Notes: generated from the letters alone by a model not told the origin. Shown: positions 7,313-14,494, numbered from the stretch's first letter. The stretch: DNA of 18,026 nucleotides from Paracoccaceae bacterium (GCA_026984895.1 JALSRF010000127.1:1-18026), one strand, 5' to 3'. Numbers and translations are program-made.

Positions 7313-7318
7313 CTATAT
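7313..7318 (-). promoter_or_regulatory. Candidate -10 box for the leuA leader transcript
   Basis: TATAGT on the minus strand is separated by eight bases (CGAGCGCC) from the ATG of the leader peptide. A start site six to eight bases downstream of a -10 box would fall on or next to that ATG, giving a leaderless or nearly leaderless mRNA. No convincing -35 box is present at 16-18 bases. Confidence 0.35.
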
Positions 7319-7380
7319 CGCCACGGGCACGAAAGAAAAGCCCCAATCGGATCGGGGGGGGTGCGCCCGCTGCCGCAGTA

Positions 7381-7400
7381 AGTTAGTGAGCAATAACTCA
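7381..7400. promoter_or_regulatory. Operator-like inverted repeats ahead of the cytochrome gene
   Basis: This small AT-rich patch contains two overlapping inverted repeats: AGTTA with TAACT (7381-7385 and 7394-7398) and TGAG with CTCA (7387-7390 and 7397-7400). It lies 24 bases before the cytochrome ATG. Because the next gene codes for a TetR-type repressor, it is a reasonable candidate for its operator, but the half-sites are short. Confidence 0.35.
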
Positions 7401-7423
7401 TTTGCGAATCGAAAGGAAACCTC

Positions 7424-7912
7424 ATGTCCTTCGCAGGCAAGCTTGGCTGGATGCTGAGCCTGGTTCTGGCCATTGCCCTGGCGGCGATGGCCTATACCTT
7501 CCTCGTCAAGGGGCAGACCGTCGCCTATGCCGACGGGCGCACGTCCATTCTGCTGGCGCCGGCCGAACGCAACAAGGTGCTTGGCGAAATGCGCGGCGTG
7601 CTGTCCGGGGTGCAGAGCATCCTGGAGGATGCCGGCAACGCAGACCTGAAATCGGCCGCGCAGACCGCCCGCTCGCTGGGCATGGCCGCGGCCAGCCAGG
7701 ACACCGCGATCATCGCCAAGCTGCCGCTGGACTTCAAGTCGCTGGGGCTGGGGCTGCACCGATCCTTCGACGACCTGGCCGACAGTATCGCCGCGACCGA
7801 CGATCCGATGTCGGTGGTCCAGGACGTGAGCAACCTGATGCTGCAATGCGTGGCCTGCCATGACAGTTACCGGCTTGGAATCGAGGGCGAAAAAGCCGGT
7901 GGAGACAGCTAG
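7424..7912 (+). CDS. Class II (cytochrome c'-like) monohaem cytochrome, membrane-anchored
   Basis: This 162-residue protein carries one covalent haem site near its C-terminus, CVACHDSYRL, with the attachment cysteines at 142 and 145 and the proximal His at 146. A C-terminal CxxCH after a mainly helical body is the hallmark of cytochrome c'/c-556 four-helix bundles. Residues 8-28 are one hydrophobic segment; no clear AxA cleavage site follows, so it may be retained as an anchor with the domain in the periplasm. The ATG at 7424 has a good AAGGA Shine-Dalgarno (about 7413-7417). No oxidase or dehydrogenase gene adjoins it, so its redox partner is unknown. The next gene, a TetR-type regulator, overlaps its end and may control it. 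The family call is firm; the physiological role is not. Confidence 0.8.
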   Translation: MSFAGKLGWMLSLVLAIALAAMAYTFLVKGQTVAYADGRTSILLAPAERNKVLGEMRGVLSGVQSILEDAGNADLKSAAQTARSLGMAAASQDTAIIAKLPLDFKSLGLGLHRSFDDLADSIAATDDPMSVVQDVSNLMLQCVACHDSYRLGIEGEKAGGDS

Positions 7913-8543
7913 ACCCGCGTCCGTTCCCGCCGCTGCCGGCCCTGCCCGGGGCCGCCGCAAGAGCGCCCCGGAGCGGCGCCGGGAAATCGTGCAGGCGGCG
8001 CTTCGTCTCGCGGTCGAGATCGGGCCCGACCGGGTCAGCACGCAGCAACTGGCCGATGCGGTCGGGGTGTCTCAGCCGGCGATCTTCCGGCATTTTCCCA
8101 ACCGGGCGGCGATATGGCTGGCGGTCGGCAACCATCTGACCGGGGCGATGCGGGCAGAGCGCGATGCGGTTGCGCGGGTGCCGCCCGACCGGCGGTTGCG
8201 GGAATCGATATCGCGCCAGCTCGGTTTCATCGCCCGCACTCCGGCGATCCCGGCGATCCTGTTTTCGCGCGAACTGCATGCGACGAACGAGCCGCTGCGC
8301 CGGCACATGATGGCGATGATGGCAGAGCGGCGGGCCGGGTTTTCGGCGATGATCGCCCGCGAGCAGGCGCAGGGGCGTCTGCAACGGGCTCTGGCGGCCG
8401 ATGACGCGGCGGCGCTGATTCTGGCCACCATCCAGGGGCTGGCCATGCGCTGGTCGCTGGAGCGCCAGGGCTTTGACTTTCGCGCCGAGGGTGAGCGGCT
8501 GATCTTCGGTCTGCTCGACAGCTGGAAGGGCGCGCGCGGCTGA
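7899..8543 (+). CDS. TetR/AcrR-family transcriptional regulator
   Basis: The protein is about 214 residues from a GTG at 7899. An ATG at 7860 would add 13 residues but has no Shine-Dalgarno and overlaps the cytochrome gene by 53 bases, against 14 for the GTG, which has a GAGGG 11 bases ahead. The N-terminal TetR domain is clear: RRREIVQAALRLAVEIG, then the helix-turn-helix STQQLADAVGVSQPAIFRHFPNR. The C-terminal half is helical and variable, as expected for a ligand-binding dimer domain, and the ligand cannot be predicted. The N-terminal leader before the domain is Ala/Pro/Arg-rich. Overlap with the cytochrome gene suggests one transcript, with autoregulation at the inverted repeats near 7381-7400 as the simplest model. 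Confidence 0.88.
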   Translation: METARPASVPAAAGPARGRRKSAPERRREIVQAALRLAVEIGPDRVSTQQLADAVGVSQPAIFRHFPNRAAIWLAVGNHLTGAMRAERDAVARVPPDRRLRESISRQLGFIARTPAIPAILFSRELHATNEPLRRHMMAMMAERRAGFSAMIAREQAQGRLQRALAADDAAALILATIQGLAMRWSLERQGFDFRAEGERLIFGLLDSWKGARG

Positions 8544-8591
8544 GCCGAAGCGCAACCGCGCGTTCTTTCCGCGAAAGCGGGCCGAAATCCT

Positions 8592-10250
8592 TCAGGGACT
8601 TCGCCCTCCTGCGGGCTGTGTTTCGCGCACCGCCCGGGAAATCCTGCGCACGGCCTCGGCGATCTCGTGCTCGGGGGTCGCACAAAATCCCAGCACCAGA
8701 CCGTTGGCCACGCCCGGGCGCACGGCGTATCGCGAAAGCGCCAGGCAACCGACACCGGCGCGCCGGGCCGCCGCCGCCACCTCCTGGTCGGCGCGGGTCT
8801 CGGGCAGGCGGCAGGTCTGCAGCATGCCGGCGTTTTGCCGTTGCCATTCGCCCAGTCCGGTCAGCCAGGTCTCCATCGCGCGCATCAGCACCGCGTATCG
8901 GCGCGCATAGACCCGGCGCGCGCGCCGCAGGTGGCGCAGATATCCGCCGTCTTCCATGAAGCGTGCCAGCGCGCGCTGGCCGCCCACCGCGGCGCGCGAA
9001 GGCGCGTCGGCCAGCATCTCCTGTGCCGCATCGGCCAGGGCGTCGGGCAGCACCATGTAGCCCAACCGCAAGCCGTGCGAAAACACCTTGGAAAAGCTGC
9101 CCACATAGATCACCCGCCCGCCATGGGCCAGCGCCGCCAGCGCCGGCAGCGGGCGCCCGGCATAACGGAATTCGCTGTCGAAATCGTCTTCGATGATCCA
9201 GCCGCCGGTGGTCCGCGCCCAGTCGATGAAGGCGGCGCGGCGCGCCGGGCTCATGGAGCCGCCCATCGGGAACTGGTGCGAGGGGGTCAGCACCACCACG
9301 CCCGCGCCCGTTCCCGCACCCGTTCCCGCGCCCACACCCGCCCGGTCACGCTCCTGCGCCTTCGCCCCCGCCCGCGCCTTCGCCCCTGCCGGCGCCTTCG
9401 CCTCCGCCCGCGCCTCTGCCGGCGCCGGCGCGCCGCCGCAGCCGGGCGGCCGTGCCCCTTCGCTGTCCAGGTCCAGCCAGCGGATCGGCCAGCCGCGCGC
9501 CGCGACATGGCGGCAGGTCGGCGGATAACCCGGGTCTTCCAGCCCCACCGGCCCCTTTGCCGCCACCAGTTCCAGCGCGCGCTCCAGCGCCTCGCCCGAG
9601 CCGGCGGTGATCACCACCTGGTCCGGGTGTGCGCGCACCCCGCGCCAGTCCAGCAGGTGGCGCACGATCTGCCGGCGCAGTTCGCCATCGCCGCGGGGAT
9701 CGGGGCAATGGTGCAGGGCGTGCGCCTCGCGCCGGGCGACCCGGGCCACCGTTCGCGCCCAGCTTTTCACCGGGAAAAGCGCCAGGTCGGCGAGGCCCGG
9801 GGTCAGCGGCAACGGCGGTGGCGGCGAAGGGGGCGGCGAAGGGGGCGCCGGAACCAGCGGCCGCGCGTCGGGGGCGTTCCGGGCGGGGCGATCTGCGCGG
9901 ATCGCGGTGCTGCCGCCCGCCCCGGGAGTCGGCCCGAAACCCGGCCCGGGCGTTGCCTCGGGGACCGCCTCGGGAACCGCGCAGACGTCGCAGGCAAACA
10001 CCCCCGCTCCGGGGCGGCTCTGGGCGTATCCCTCGGCGATCAGCTGGTCATAGGCCGCCACCACGGTCGTGCGCGACACCCCGAGGTCGGCGGCCAGCGC
10101 CCGGGACGACGGCAGGCGGGTTCCCGGCGCGATCTCACCGGCGCCGATGCGCGCGCGCAGACGGTCGCAGATGCGCAGGTAGAGCGGACCGCGTGCACCG
10201 GTTTCCGGCGGCAGCGAGACAAGAGCAGGGGGTGTGGCCGCGCGGGACAT
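8592..10250 (-). CDS. MocR/PdxR-type regulator: GntR winged helix fused to a PLP aminotransferase-like domain
   Basis: This 552-residue DNA-binding regulator has an N-terminal GntR winged helix at about residues 20-85 (LPSSRALAADLGVSRTTVVAAYDQL). A Pro-rich linker follows (about 110-150, PPSPPPSPPPPLPL), then a fold-type I aminotransferase domain. The PLP-binding lysine is visible in SFSKVFSHGLRLGY (about Lys388), preceded by IIEDDFDSE. MocR proteins usually sense PLP or an amino-acid adduct. The protein is longer than usual (about 450-500) because of the linker and an Ala/Gly/Lys/Glu-rich insert at about 271-317, coded by tandem DNA repeats and lying just before VVVLTPSHQFPMG. The ATG at 10250 is preferred over an upstream TTG at 10277. 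It is divergent from an FMN-binding PNPOx-like gene, probably its target. Confidence 0.9.
   Translation of the reverse strand: MSRAATPPALVSLPPETGARGPLYLRICDRLRARIGAGEIAPGTRLPSSRALAADLGVSRTTVVAAYDQLIAEGYAQSRPGAGVFACDVCAVPEAVPEATPGPGFGPTPGAGGSTAIRADRPARNAPDARPLVPAPPSPPPSPPPPLPLTPGLADLALFPVKSWARTVARVARREAHALHHCPDPRGDGELRRQIVRHLLDWRGVRAHPDQVVITAGSGEALERALELVAAKGPVGLEDPGYPPTCRHVAARGWPIRWLDLDSEGARPPGCGGAPAPAEARAEAKAPAGAKARAGAKAQERDRAGVGAGTGAGTGAGVVVLTPSHQFPMGGSMSPARRAAFIDWARTTGGWIIEDDFDSEFRYAGRPLPALAALAHGGRVIYVGSFSKVFSHGLRLGYMVLPDALADAAQEMLADAPSRAAVGGQRALARFMEDGGYLRHLRRARRVYARRYAVLMRAMETWLTGLGEWQRQNAGMLQTCRLPETRADQEVAAAARRAGVGCLALSRYAVRPGVANGLVLGFCATPEHEIAEAVRRISRAVRETQPAGGRSP
9301..9336. repeat. 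12-bp tandem repeat (3 units) inside the MocR-type gene
   Basis: Three consecutive 12-bp units, CCCGCGCCCGTT, CCCGCACCCGTT and CCCGCGCCCACA, lie in frame and code on the minus strand for a Gly-Ala-Gly-Thr pattern (GAGTGAGTGAG) immediately before the conserved VVVLTPSHQ strand of the aminotransferase-like domain. Confidence 0.85.
9356..9427. repeat. 18-bp tandem repeat (4 units) inside the MocR-type gene
   Basis: There are four back-to-back 18-bp units starting at 9356, 9374, 9392 and 9410, each beginning GCGCCT. The first three differ by only a few bases and the fourth is more divergent. The unit is a multiple of three, so copy changes keep the frame. They code for an Ala-rich, Lys/Arg/Glu-containing stretch (EARAEAKAPAGAKARAGAKA). 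Confidence 0.85.
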
Positions 10251-10257
10251 GGCAAAC

Positions 10258-10301
10258 CGGACCTGAAAAAAAGTCAAGAACTGGTCGTTTCAAAAGGTCC
10301 G
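10258..10301. promoter_or_regulatory. Operator-like boxes between the divergent MocR and PNPOx-like genes
   Basis: CGGACCT (10258-10264) and AGGTCCG (10295-10301) form a perfect 7-bp inverted repeat 30 bases apart. Between them, CTGGTCG (10281-10287) resembles AGGTCCG and is in the same orientation, 14 bases upstream of it. MocR regulators are known to bind spaced direct and inverted boxes in shared divergent promoters, so this is a plausible site. The -10 and -35 boxes are not clear. Confidence 0.4.
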
Positions 10302-10392
10302 ATTACCGCCTACGCGTCAAGTCCGAAAGCGTCCGGCCCACAACGCAAGCGCGCCGGCGCGCCAGACCGCACCCGGACCCGAAGGAGGCCCC

Positions 10393-11064
10393 ATGTCCGA
10401 CCGCCCCGATCCGACGCCGATCCGCCCCACAGGGCGCACCCGCGTGCGCCGCAACCACGCGCGCGCGGATTACGAGCGCGAAACCGTTCACGCCATTCTC
10501 GATGCCGCGCCCAGCTGCACGCTGGCCTGGCTGCTTGACGGCGCGCCGGCGCTGACCCCGACCCTGCATTGGCGGATCGGCGAGCGGGTCTACTGGCACG
10601 GCTCCAGCGCCAGCCGCACCCTGCGCCGCGCGGCCGGGGCCGAGGTTTGTCTGAACGCGATGATTCTCGATGGCTACGTCCTGGCCCGGTCGGCCTTCAA
10701 CCATTCGGTGAACTTCCGCTCGGTCACCGTGTTCGGCACCGCGCAAACGGTGAGCGACCCGGAGGAAAAATGCGCCGCGCTGCGCGCCATGGTCGAGCAC
10801 ATGGTCCCCGGTCGCTGGCCGGGGCTGCGCGCGGTCAGCGCCCGGGAACTGAAGGCCACCAGCGTCATGTGGCTGCCCCTGGACGAGGCCTCGGCCAAGC
10901 TGCGCAGCGGTGGGCCGGTTGACGACGAGGCAGACTGCGCGCTGGACATCTGGGCCGGAACCGTGCCGGTGAGAACGGCCTTCGGGGCGCCGGTTGCCGA
11001 CCCGAAGATGAGCGCGCCGATCGCTGTTCCCCGGCATGTGCTGGAGCGGTTCGCGCGCGGCTGA
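10393..11064 (+). CDS. Pyridoxamine 5'-phosphate oxidase family (FMN-binding split-barrel) protein
   Basis: This 223-residue cytoplasmic protein resembles the flavin-nucleotide-binding branch of the PNPOx-like split barrels, not true PdxH. Visible elements are RVRRNHARADYERETVHAILDAAPSC at the start, a strand with ALTPTLHWRIGERVYWHGSSASR that places the FMN-contact residues, EVCLNAMILDGYVLARSAFNHSVNFRSVTVFG in the middle, and KCAALRAMVEHMVPGRWPG later. This architecture is shared with proteins often called NimA-like or simply PNPOx family. The ATG at 10393 has a near-ideal AAGGAGG ribosome site (10382-10388). Divergence from a PLP-binding MocR regulator fits a role in B6 or amine metabolism, but the substrate is unknown. 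The family is fairly sure; the function is open. Confidence 0.85.
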   Translation: MSDRPDPTPIRPTGRTRVRRNHARADYERETVHAILDAAPSCTLAWLLDGAPALTPTLHWRIGERVYWHGSSASRTLRRAAGAEVCLNAMILDGYVLARSAFNHSVNFRSVTVFGTAQTVSDPEEKCAALRAMVEHMVPGRWPGLRAVSARELKATSVMWLPLDEASAKLRSGGPVDDEADCALDIWAGTVPVRTAFGAPVADPKMSAPIAVPRHVLERFARG

Positions 11065-11121
11065 ACCCGCGCCCGGACCGGCCGCCGGGGCGGGGTGGCC
11101 GGCCGGCGGCGGAGCGGGCGC

Positions 11122-12630
11122 TCAGTTGCCGGCGCTGGAGCTGCCGGAGGCGCCGTCCCCCTGCGTGCCGCCGGCGGCGCCGCCGGCGGCGCTTGCGGTG
11201 TCTTCCTTCAGAGCGCCGTTTTCCCATTGCCCGGCGCGTTCCTGCCCCGTGGCATAGCGGATGGTGCCGGCGCCTTCGCGCCTGCCGGCCTTGAAGGTGC
11301 CTTCGTAGACATCGCCATTGGCGTAGGTGGCGACGCCCTGGCCCTCGATCTCGCCGGCCTTCCAGTCGCCGGTATAGGTGAAGCCGTCGGGCATGGTGAT
11401 GGTGCCCTTGCCGTCACGCAGCCCGTTGACGAACTGCCCGGAATAGACCGTGCCGTCGGCGTAGGTCGCCCGGCCCTGGCCGCTGCGCTTGCCGTCTTTC
11501 CATTCGCCCACATAGGTGTAGCCGTCGGGGAAGGTCATGGTGCCCTGGCCTTCGTTCTTGCCATTGCGGAATTCGCCCTCGTAGACGATGCCGTTGGCAT
11601 AGGTGGCCTTGCCCTTGCCGTCGATCACCCCGGCCTTCCATTCGCCCTCGTAGGAGCTTCCGTCGGGATAGACGATCTTGCCGGTGCCATCGGAAAGATC
11701 GTTGCGGAACTGGCCTTCGTAGACGGTGCCATCCGGGTAGGTGACCTTTCCCTTGCCCTCGATCCGCCCGGCCACCCAGTCGCCGACATAGACATAGCCG
11801 TCGGTGCCGGTGAAGGTGCCGAGCCCTTCGCGCTTGTCGTTCACGAACTGACCTTCGTAGACATCGCCGTTGGCATAGGTGACCTTGCCCTGTCCCTGCC
11901 GCTGCCCGTTGACGAATTCGCCTTCGTAGACGTCGCCGTTGGACTGGATCAGCTTGCCCTTGCCGTTGATCTGCCCGGCTTTCCATTCGCCTTCGTAGAC
12001 CAGGCCGTCCGGCATGGTGAGCTTGCCGAACCCCTCGCGCACGCCGCGTTTCAGGTCGCCTTCGTAGACGGCGCCGTCGGGATAGGTGATCTTGCCCTTG
12101 CCTTCCTTCACGCCCTTGACCCAACTGCCTTCGTAGACATAGCCGTTCGGGCTTTCCATGCGGCCCTGGCCGTCCTGCAGCGCGTCCTTGAAGGCGCCTT
12201 CGTACTTGACGCCGTTGGAGTAGACCGCGACACCGGTGCCGTTGATCTTGCCATCCACCCAGTCGCCCTCGTAGGTGCCGCCGTCGGCGAAGGTGATCTT
12301 GCCCCGGCCGTCGGGCTTGCCGTTCTTGAATTCGCCCACATAGACCGACCCGTTGGGAAACCTGGCCGTGCCCTGACCGCGGATTTCGCCGTCCACCCAC
12401 TGGCCGGAGTATTCATAGCCGTTGGGCAGCCGATAGGTGCCCTTGCCGTGCTGTTTGCCGTTTCGGAACGTGCCTTCGTAGATGCCGCCGTCATCGTACT
12501 GCTTGGTGATCACGGCCCCCGAATCCTGCGCGGCGGCGGGTCCCGCCGCCAGGGTGAAGCTCGCAAGCCCGATGAAAAGCGTTTTCTGGTAACCCTTGAA
12601 TTGCAACACGGTCGCCCCCTGATTTCCCAT
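11122..12630 (-). CDS. Secreted MORN-repeat protein (18 full repeats)
   Basis: From the ATG at 12630 the product has 502 residues. A hydrophobic stretch at about 16-30 ending in AAGPAAAQD looks like a signal peptide cut after residue 34, so the protein should be periplasmic or outer-membrane linked. Residues 49-462 are exactly 18 MORN repeats of 23 residues each (pattern xxYEGxFxNGxxxGxGxxxxxxG) plus a partial nineteenth. A 40-residue tail ends in a Gly/Ser/Ala-rich stretch. A GTG at 12609 with AGGGGG five bases upstream is a strong alternative start and would shorten the N-terminus before the signal peptide. MORN repeats form elongated beta-hairpin sheets and serve in membrane or protein binding; in bacteria most lack known functions. 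It is divergent from nadE and shows no operon partner. Confidence 0.9.
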   Translation of the reverse strand: MGNQGATVLQFKGYQKTLFIGLASFTLAAGPAAAQDSGAVITKQYDDGGIYEGTFRNGKQHGKGTYRLPNGYEYSGQWVDGEIRGQGTARFPNGSVYVGEFKNGKPDGRGKITFADGGTYEGDWVDGKINGTGVAVYSNGVKYEGAFKDALQDGQGRMESPNGYVYEGSWVKGVKEGKGKITYPDGAVYEGDLKRGVREGFGKLTMPDGLVYEGEWKAGQINGKGKLIQSNGDVYEGEFVNGQRQGQGKVTYANGDVYEGQFVNDKREGLGTFTGTDGYVYVGDWVAGRIEGKGKVTYPDGTVYEGQFRNDLSDGTGKIVYPDGSSYEGEWKAGVIDGKGKATYANGIVYEGEFRNGKNEGQGTMTFPDGYTYVGEWKDGKRSGQGRATYADGTVYSGQFVNGLRDGKGTITMPDGFTYTGDWKAGEIEGQGVATYANGDVYEGTFKAGRREGAGTIRYATGQERAGQWENGALKEDTASAAGGAAGGTQGDGASGSSSAGN

Positions 12631-12766
12631 GCCAAACCTGTGGTCCGGATATGCCCATGACCCTAGTTCAGCGATCTGGTCGAGACAATGATTTTCGCCG
12701 CTCGGGGGGGGCTGTGCAAGGGTCTTCCGATCGTCTGCAACTCTGCTAAGACTGCCGCAGGCAAAA

Positions 12767-14437
12767 ATGGTAGAACGTATGATGCGAAAATTTCGCCTGA
12801 CGCTGGCGCAGATGAACCCGACGGTGGGCGACATCGGCGGAAACGCCGCCCTGGCTCGCAAGGCCTGGCAGGCCGGCCGGGACGCCGGTGCCGACATGGT
12901 GGCGCTGCCGGAAATGTTCATCACCGGCTACAACACCCAGGACCTGATCCTGAAACCGGCGTTTCGGCGCGCCGCGGCTGACGCGGTGGCGCAACTGGCG
13001 GGCGCGTGTGCCGATGGGCCGGCGCTGGCGCTGGGCGCACCGGTCGAGCAGGACGGGCGGCTCTACAACGGCTACATCGTCCTGAACGGCGGCCAGGTGG
13101 TGTCGCGTGTGCGCAAGCACGATCTGCCCAACGAAACCGTGTTCGACGAGGTGCGCCTGTTCGACGCCGGGCCGCCGGGCGGGCCCTATGCGGTGGCCGG
13201 GGTGCGTATCGGCAGCCCGATCTGCGAGGACGCCTGGCACCCGGAGGTGGCCGAAACCCTGGCCGAGACCGGGGCCGAGTTCCTGCTGGTGCCCAACGGC
13301 TCGCCCTACTATCGCAACAAGATGGGCGACCGGTTCAATCACATGGTGGCGCGGGTGGTCGAGACCGGTTTGCCGCTGATCTATCTGAACATGGTCGGCG
13401 GGCAGGACGACCAGGTGTTCGACGGGGCCTCCTTTGCGCTGAACCCGGGCGGGGCGCTGGCGGTGCAACTGCCCGATTTCGAAGAGGCGATCGAGACCGT
13501 CGATCTGGTCGAAACCGGCGATGGGTGGCGCGTGCGGCCGGGGCCGTTGGCGCATATCGCGGACGAATGGGAACAGGACTATCGCGCGATGGTGGTTTCG
13601 CTGCGCGACTATTTCGCCAAGACCGGCTTCGAAAAGGCGCTGCTGGGGCTGTCGGGCGGGGTCGATTCGGCGCTGGTGGCGGCACTTGCCGCCGATGCGC
13701 TGGGGCCCGAGAACCTGCGTTGCGTGATGCTGCCTTCGGAATACACCTCGCAAGGCTCGCTGGACGATGCGCTGGCGGTGGCGCGCGCGCTGGGCTGCCG
13801 TTACGATACGGTTTCGATTGCCGAAAGCCGCGCCGCGGTCACCCGCACGCTGGCGCCGCTGTTCGCTGGCCGCGCGCCGGGGCTGACCGAAGAGAACATC
13901 CAGTCGCGCCTGCGCGGGCTGCTGTTGATGGCGCTGTCCAACAAGTTCGGCGAGATGCTGCTGACCACCGGCAACAAGTCCGAGGTGGCGGTGGGCTACG
14001 CGACCATTTACGGCGACATGGCCGGAGGTTACAACCCATTGAAGGACCTGTATAAAACCCGCGTGTTCGAGACCTGCCGCTGGCGTAACGCCAACCACCG
14101 CCCGTGGATGAAGGGTCCGGCGGGCGAGGTGATCGCGCCGCGCATCATCGACAAGCCGCCCAGCGCCGAGTTGCGCGCGGGACAGAAGGACGAGGACAGC
14201 CTGCCACCCTACGAGGTTCTGGATGCGATCCTGACCGAGCTTGTGGACAACGAGGCCTCGGTCGCCGAGGTGGTGGCGCGGGGCTTTGACGAGGCGGTGG
14301 TCAGGAAGGTGGAGCAGCTGCTTTATCAGTCGGAATACAAGCGCTTTCAGTCGGCGCCGGGCACGCGGCTGACCATGCGCAGTTTCTGGCTGGACAGGCG
14401 TTATCCGATCGTCAATCGCTGGCGCGATCCGGGCTGA
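12767..14437 (+). CDS. nadE: Glutamine-dependent NAD+ synthetase
   Basis: The enzyme amidates deamido-NAD to NAD+ using ammonia taken from glutamine, the last step of NAD biosynthesis in the cytoplasm. It has 556 residues and two domains. The N-terminal nitrilase-type glutaminase has the Glu-Lys-Cys triad: Glu49 in LPEMF, Lys117 in RKHDLPN and Cys153 in SPICEDAW. The C-terminal NAD synthetase domain has the ATP pyrophosphatase loop SGGVDSA at 296-302 and the TTGNKSEVAVGY motif. The ATG at 12767 has an AGG six bases upstream; ATGs at 12779 and 12782 are alternatives. It is divergent from the MORN gene with a 136-base gap, and monocistronic as far as can be seen. A hairpin and intergenic repeat follow the stop. 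Confidence 0.97.
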   Translation: MVERMMRKFRLTLAQMNPTVGDIGGNAALARKAWQAGRDAGADMVALPEMFITGYNTQDLILKPAFRRAAADAVAQLAGACADGPALALGAPVEQDGRLYNGYIVLNGGQVVSRVRKHDLPNETVFDEVRLFDAGPPGGPYAVAGVRIGSPICEDAWHPEVAETLAETGAEFLLVPNGSPYYRNKMGDRFNHMVARVVETGLPLIYLNMVGGQDDQVFDGASFALNPGGALAVQLPDFEEAIETVDLVETGDGWRVRPGPLAHIADEWEQDYRAMVVSLRDYFAKTGFEKALLGLSGGVDSALVAALAADALGPENLRCVMLPSEYTSQGSLDDALAVARALGCRYDTVSIAESRAAVTRTLAPLFAGRAPGLTEENIQSRLRGLLLMALSNKFGEMLLTTGNKSEVAVGYATIYGDMAGGYNPLKDLYKTRVFETCRWRNANHRPWMKGPAGEVIAPRIIDKPPSAELRAGQKDEDSLPPYEVLDAILTELVDNEASVAEVVARGFDEAVVRKVEQLLYQSEYKRFQSAPGTRLTMRSFWLDRRYPIVNRWRDPG

Positions 14438-14441
14438 GGCG

Positions 14442-14458
14442 GCCCGCCTGCGGCGGGC
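14442..14458 (+). terminator. Hairpin immediately after nadE
   Basis: GCCCGCC pairs with GGCGGGC (7-bp stem, loop TGC), starting four bases after the nadE stop. A T-containing stretch (ATATTT) follows only some 15 bases later inside the repeat element, so the terminator is imperfect by the intrinsic rule, but its position is typical. Confidence 0.5.
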
Positions 14459-14460
14459 GA

Positions 14461-14494
14461 TGCCTCCGGCGGGGATATTTGCGGACAGAAGAAG
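14461..14494 (+). repeat. 34-base intergenic repeat, second copy
   Basis: This sequence matches 5435-5468 at 32 of 34 positions, starting TGCCTCCGGCGGGGATATTT and ending GACAGAAGAAG. Here it is a single copy just behind the nadE hairpin, whereas near leuA it is an inverted pair. Both copies lie at gene ends. Confidence 0.85.

Noticed and set aside
7331..7357. Hairpin (CCCC...GGGG with 7-bp stem) followed by CTTTTCTTTC on the minus strand, resembling a terminator
   Set aside because: No minus-strand gene lies upstream to be terminated, and it sits just ahead of the leuA leader promoter region. It could end an antisense transcript, but there is no evidence of one.
8569..8580. Small CCGC-GAAA-GCGG hairpin between the convergent TetR and MocR genes
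   Set aside because: A stem of four base pairs without a T-run is too weak to call a terminator.
8667..10538. Open frame of 623 codons antisense to the MocR-type regulator
   Set aside because: The opposite strand has clear GntR and aminotransferase motifs; this frame has none and runs into the next gene.
11082..11109. GC-only inverted repeat (CCGCCGG / CCGGCGG) between the convergent PNPOx-like and MORN genes
   Set aside because: The gap is only 57 bases of almost pure G and C, where chance pairings are common, and there is no T-run on either strand. A bidirectional terminator is possible but not supported.
11282..12510. Regular repeats about 69 bases apart, considered as a CRISPR-like or minisatellite array
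   Set aside because: The 69-base period equals 23 codons of the MORN repeat, and the units are diverged at the DNA level while keeping the protein consensus.
11095..12660. Open frame on the plus strand with striking internal repeats (FVDIAVG, FAFVD patterns)
   Set aside because: The periodicity is only the antisense image of the MORN repeats on the minus strand, which have a signal peptide and family consensus.
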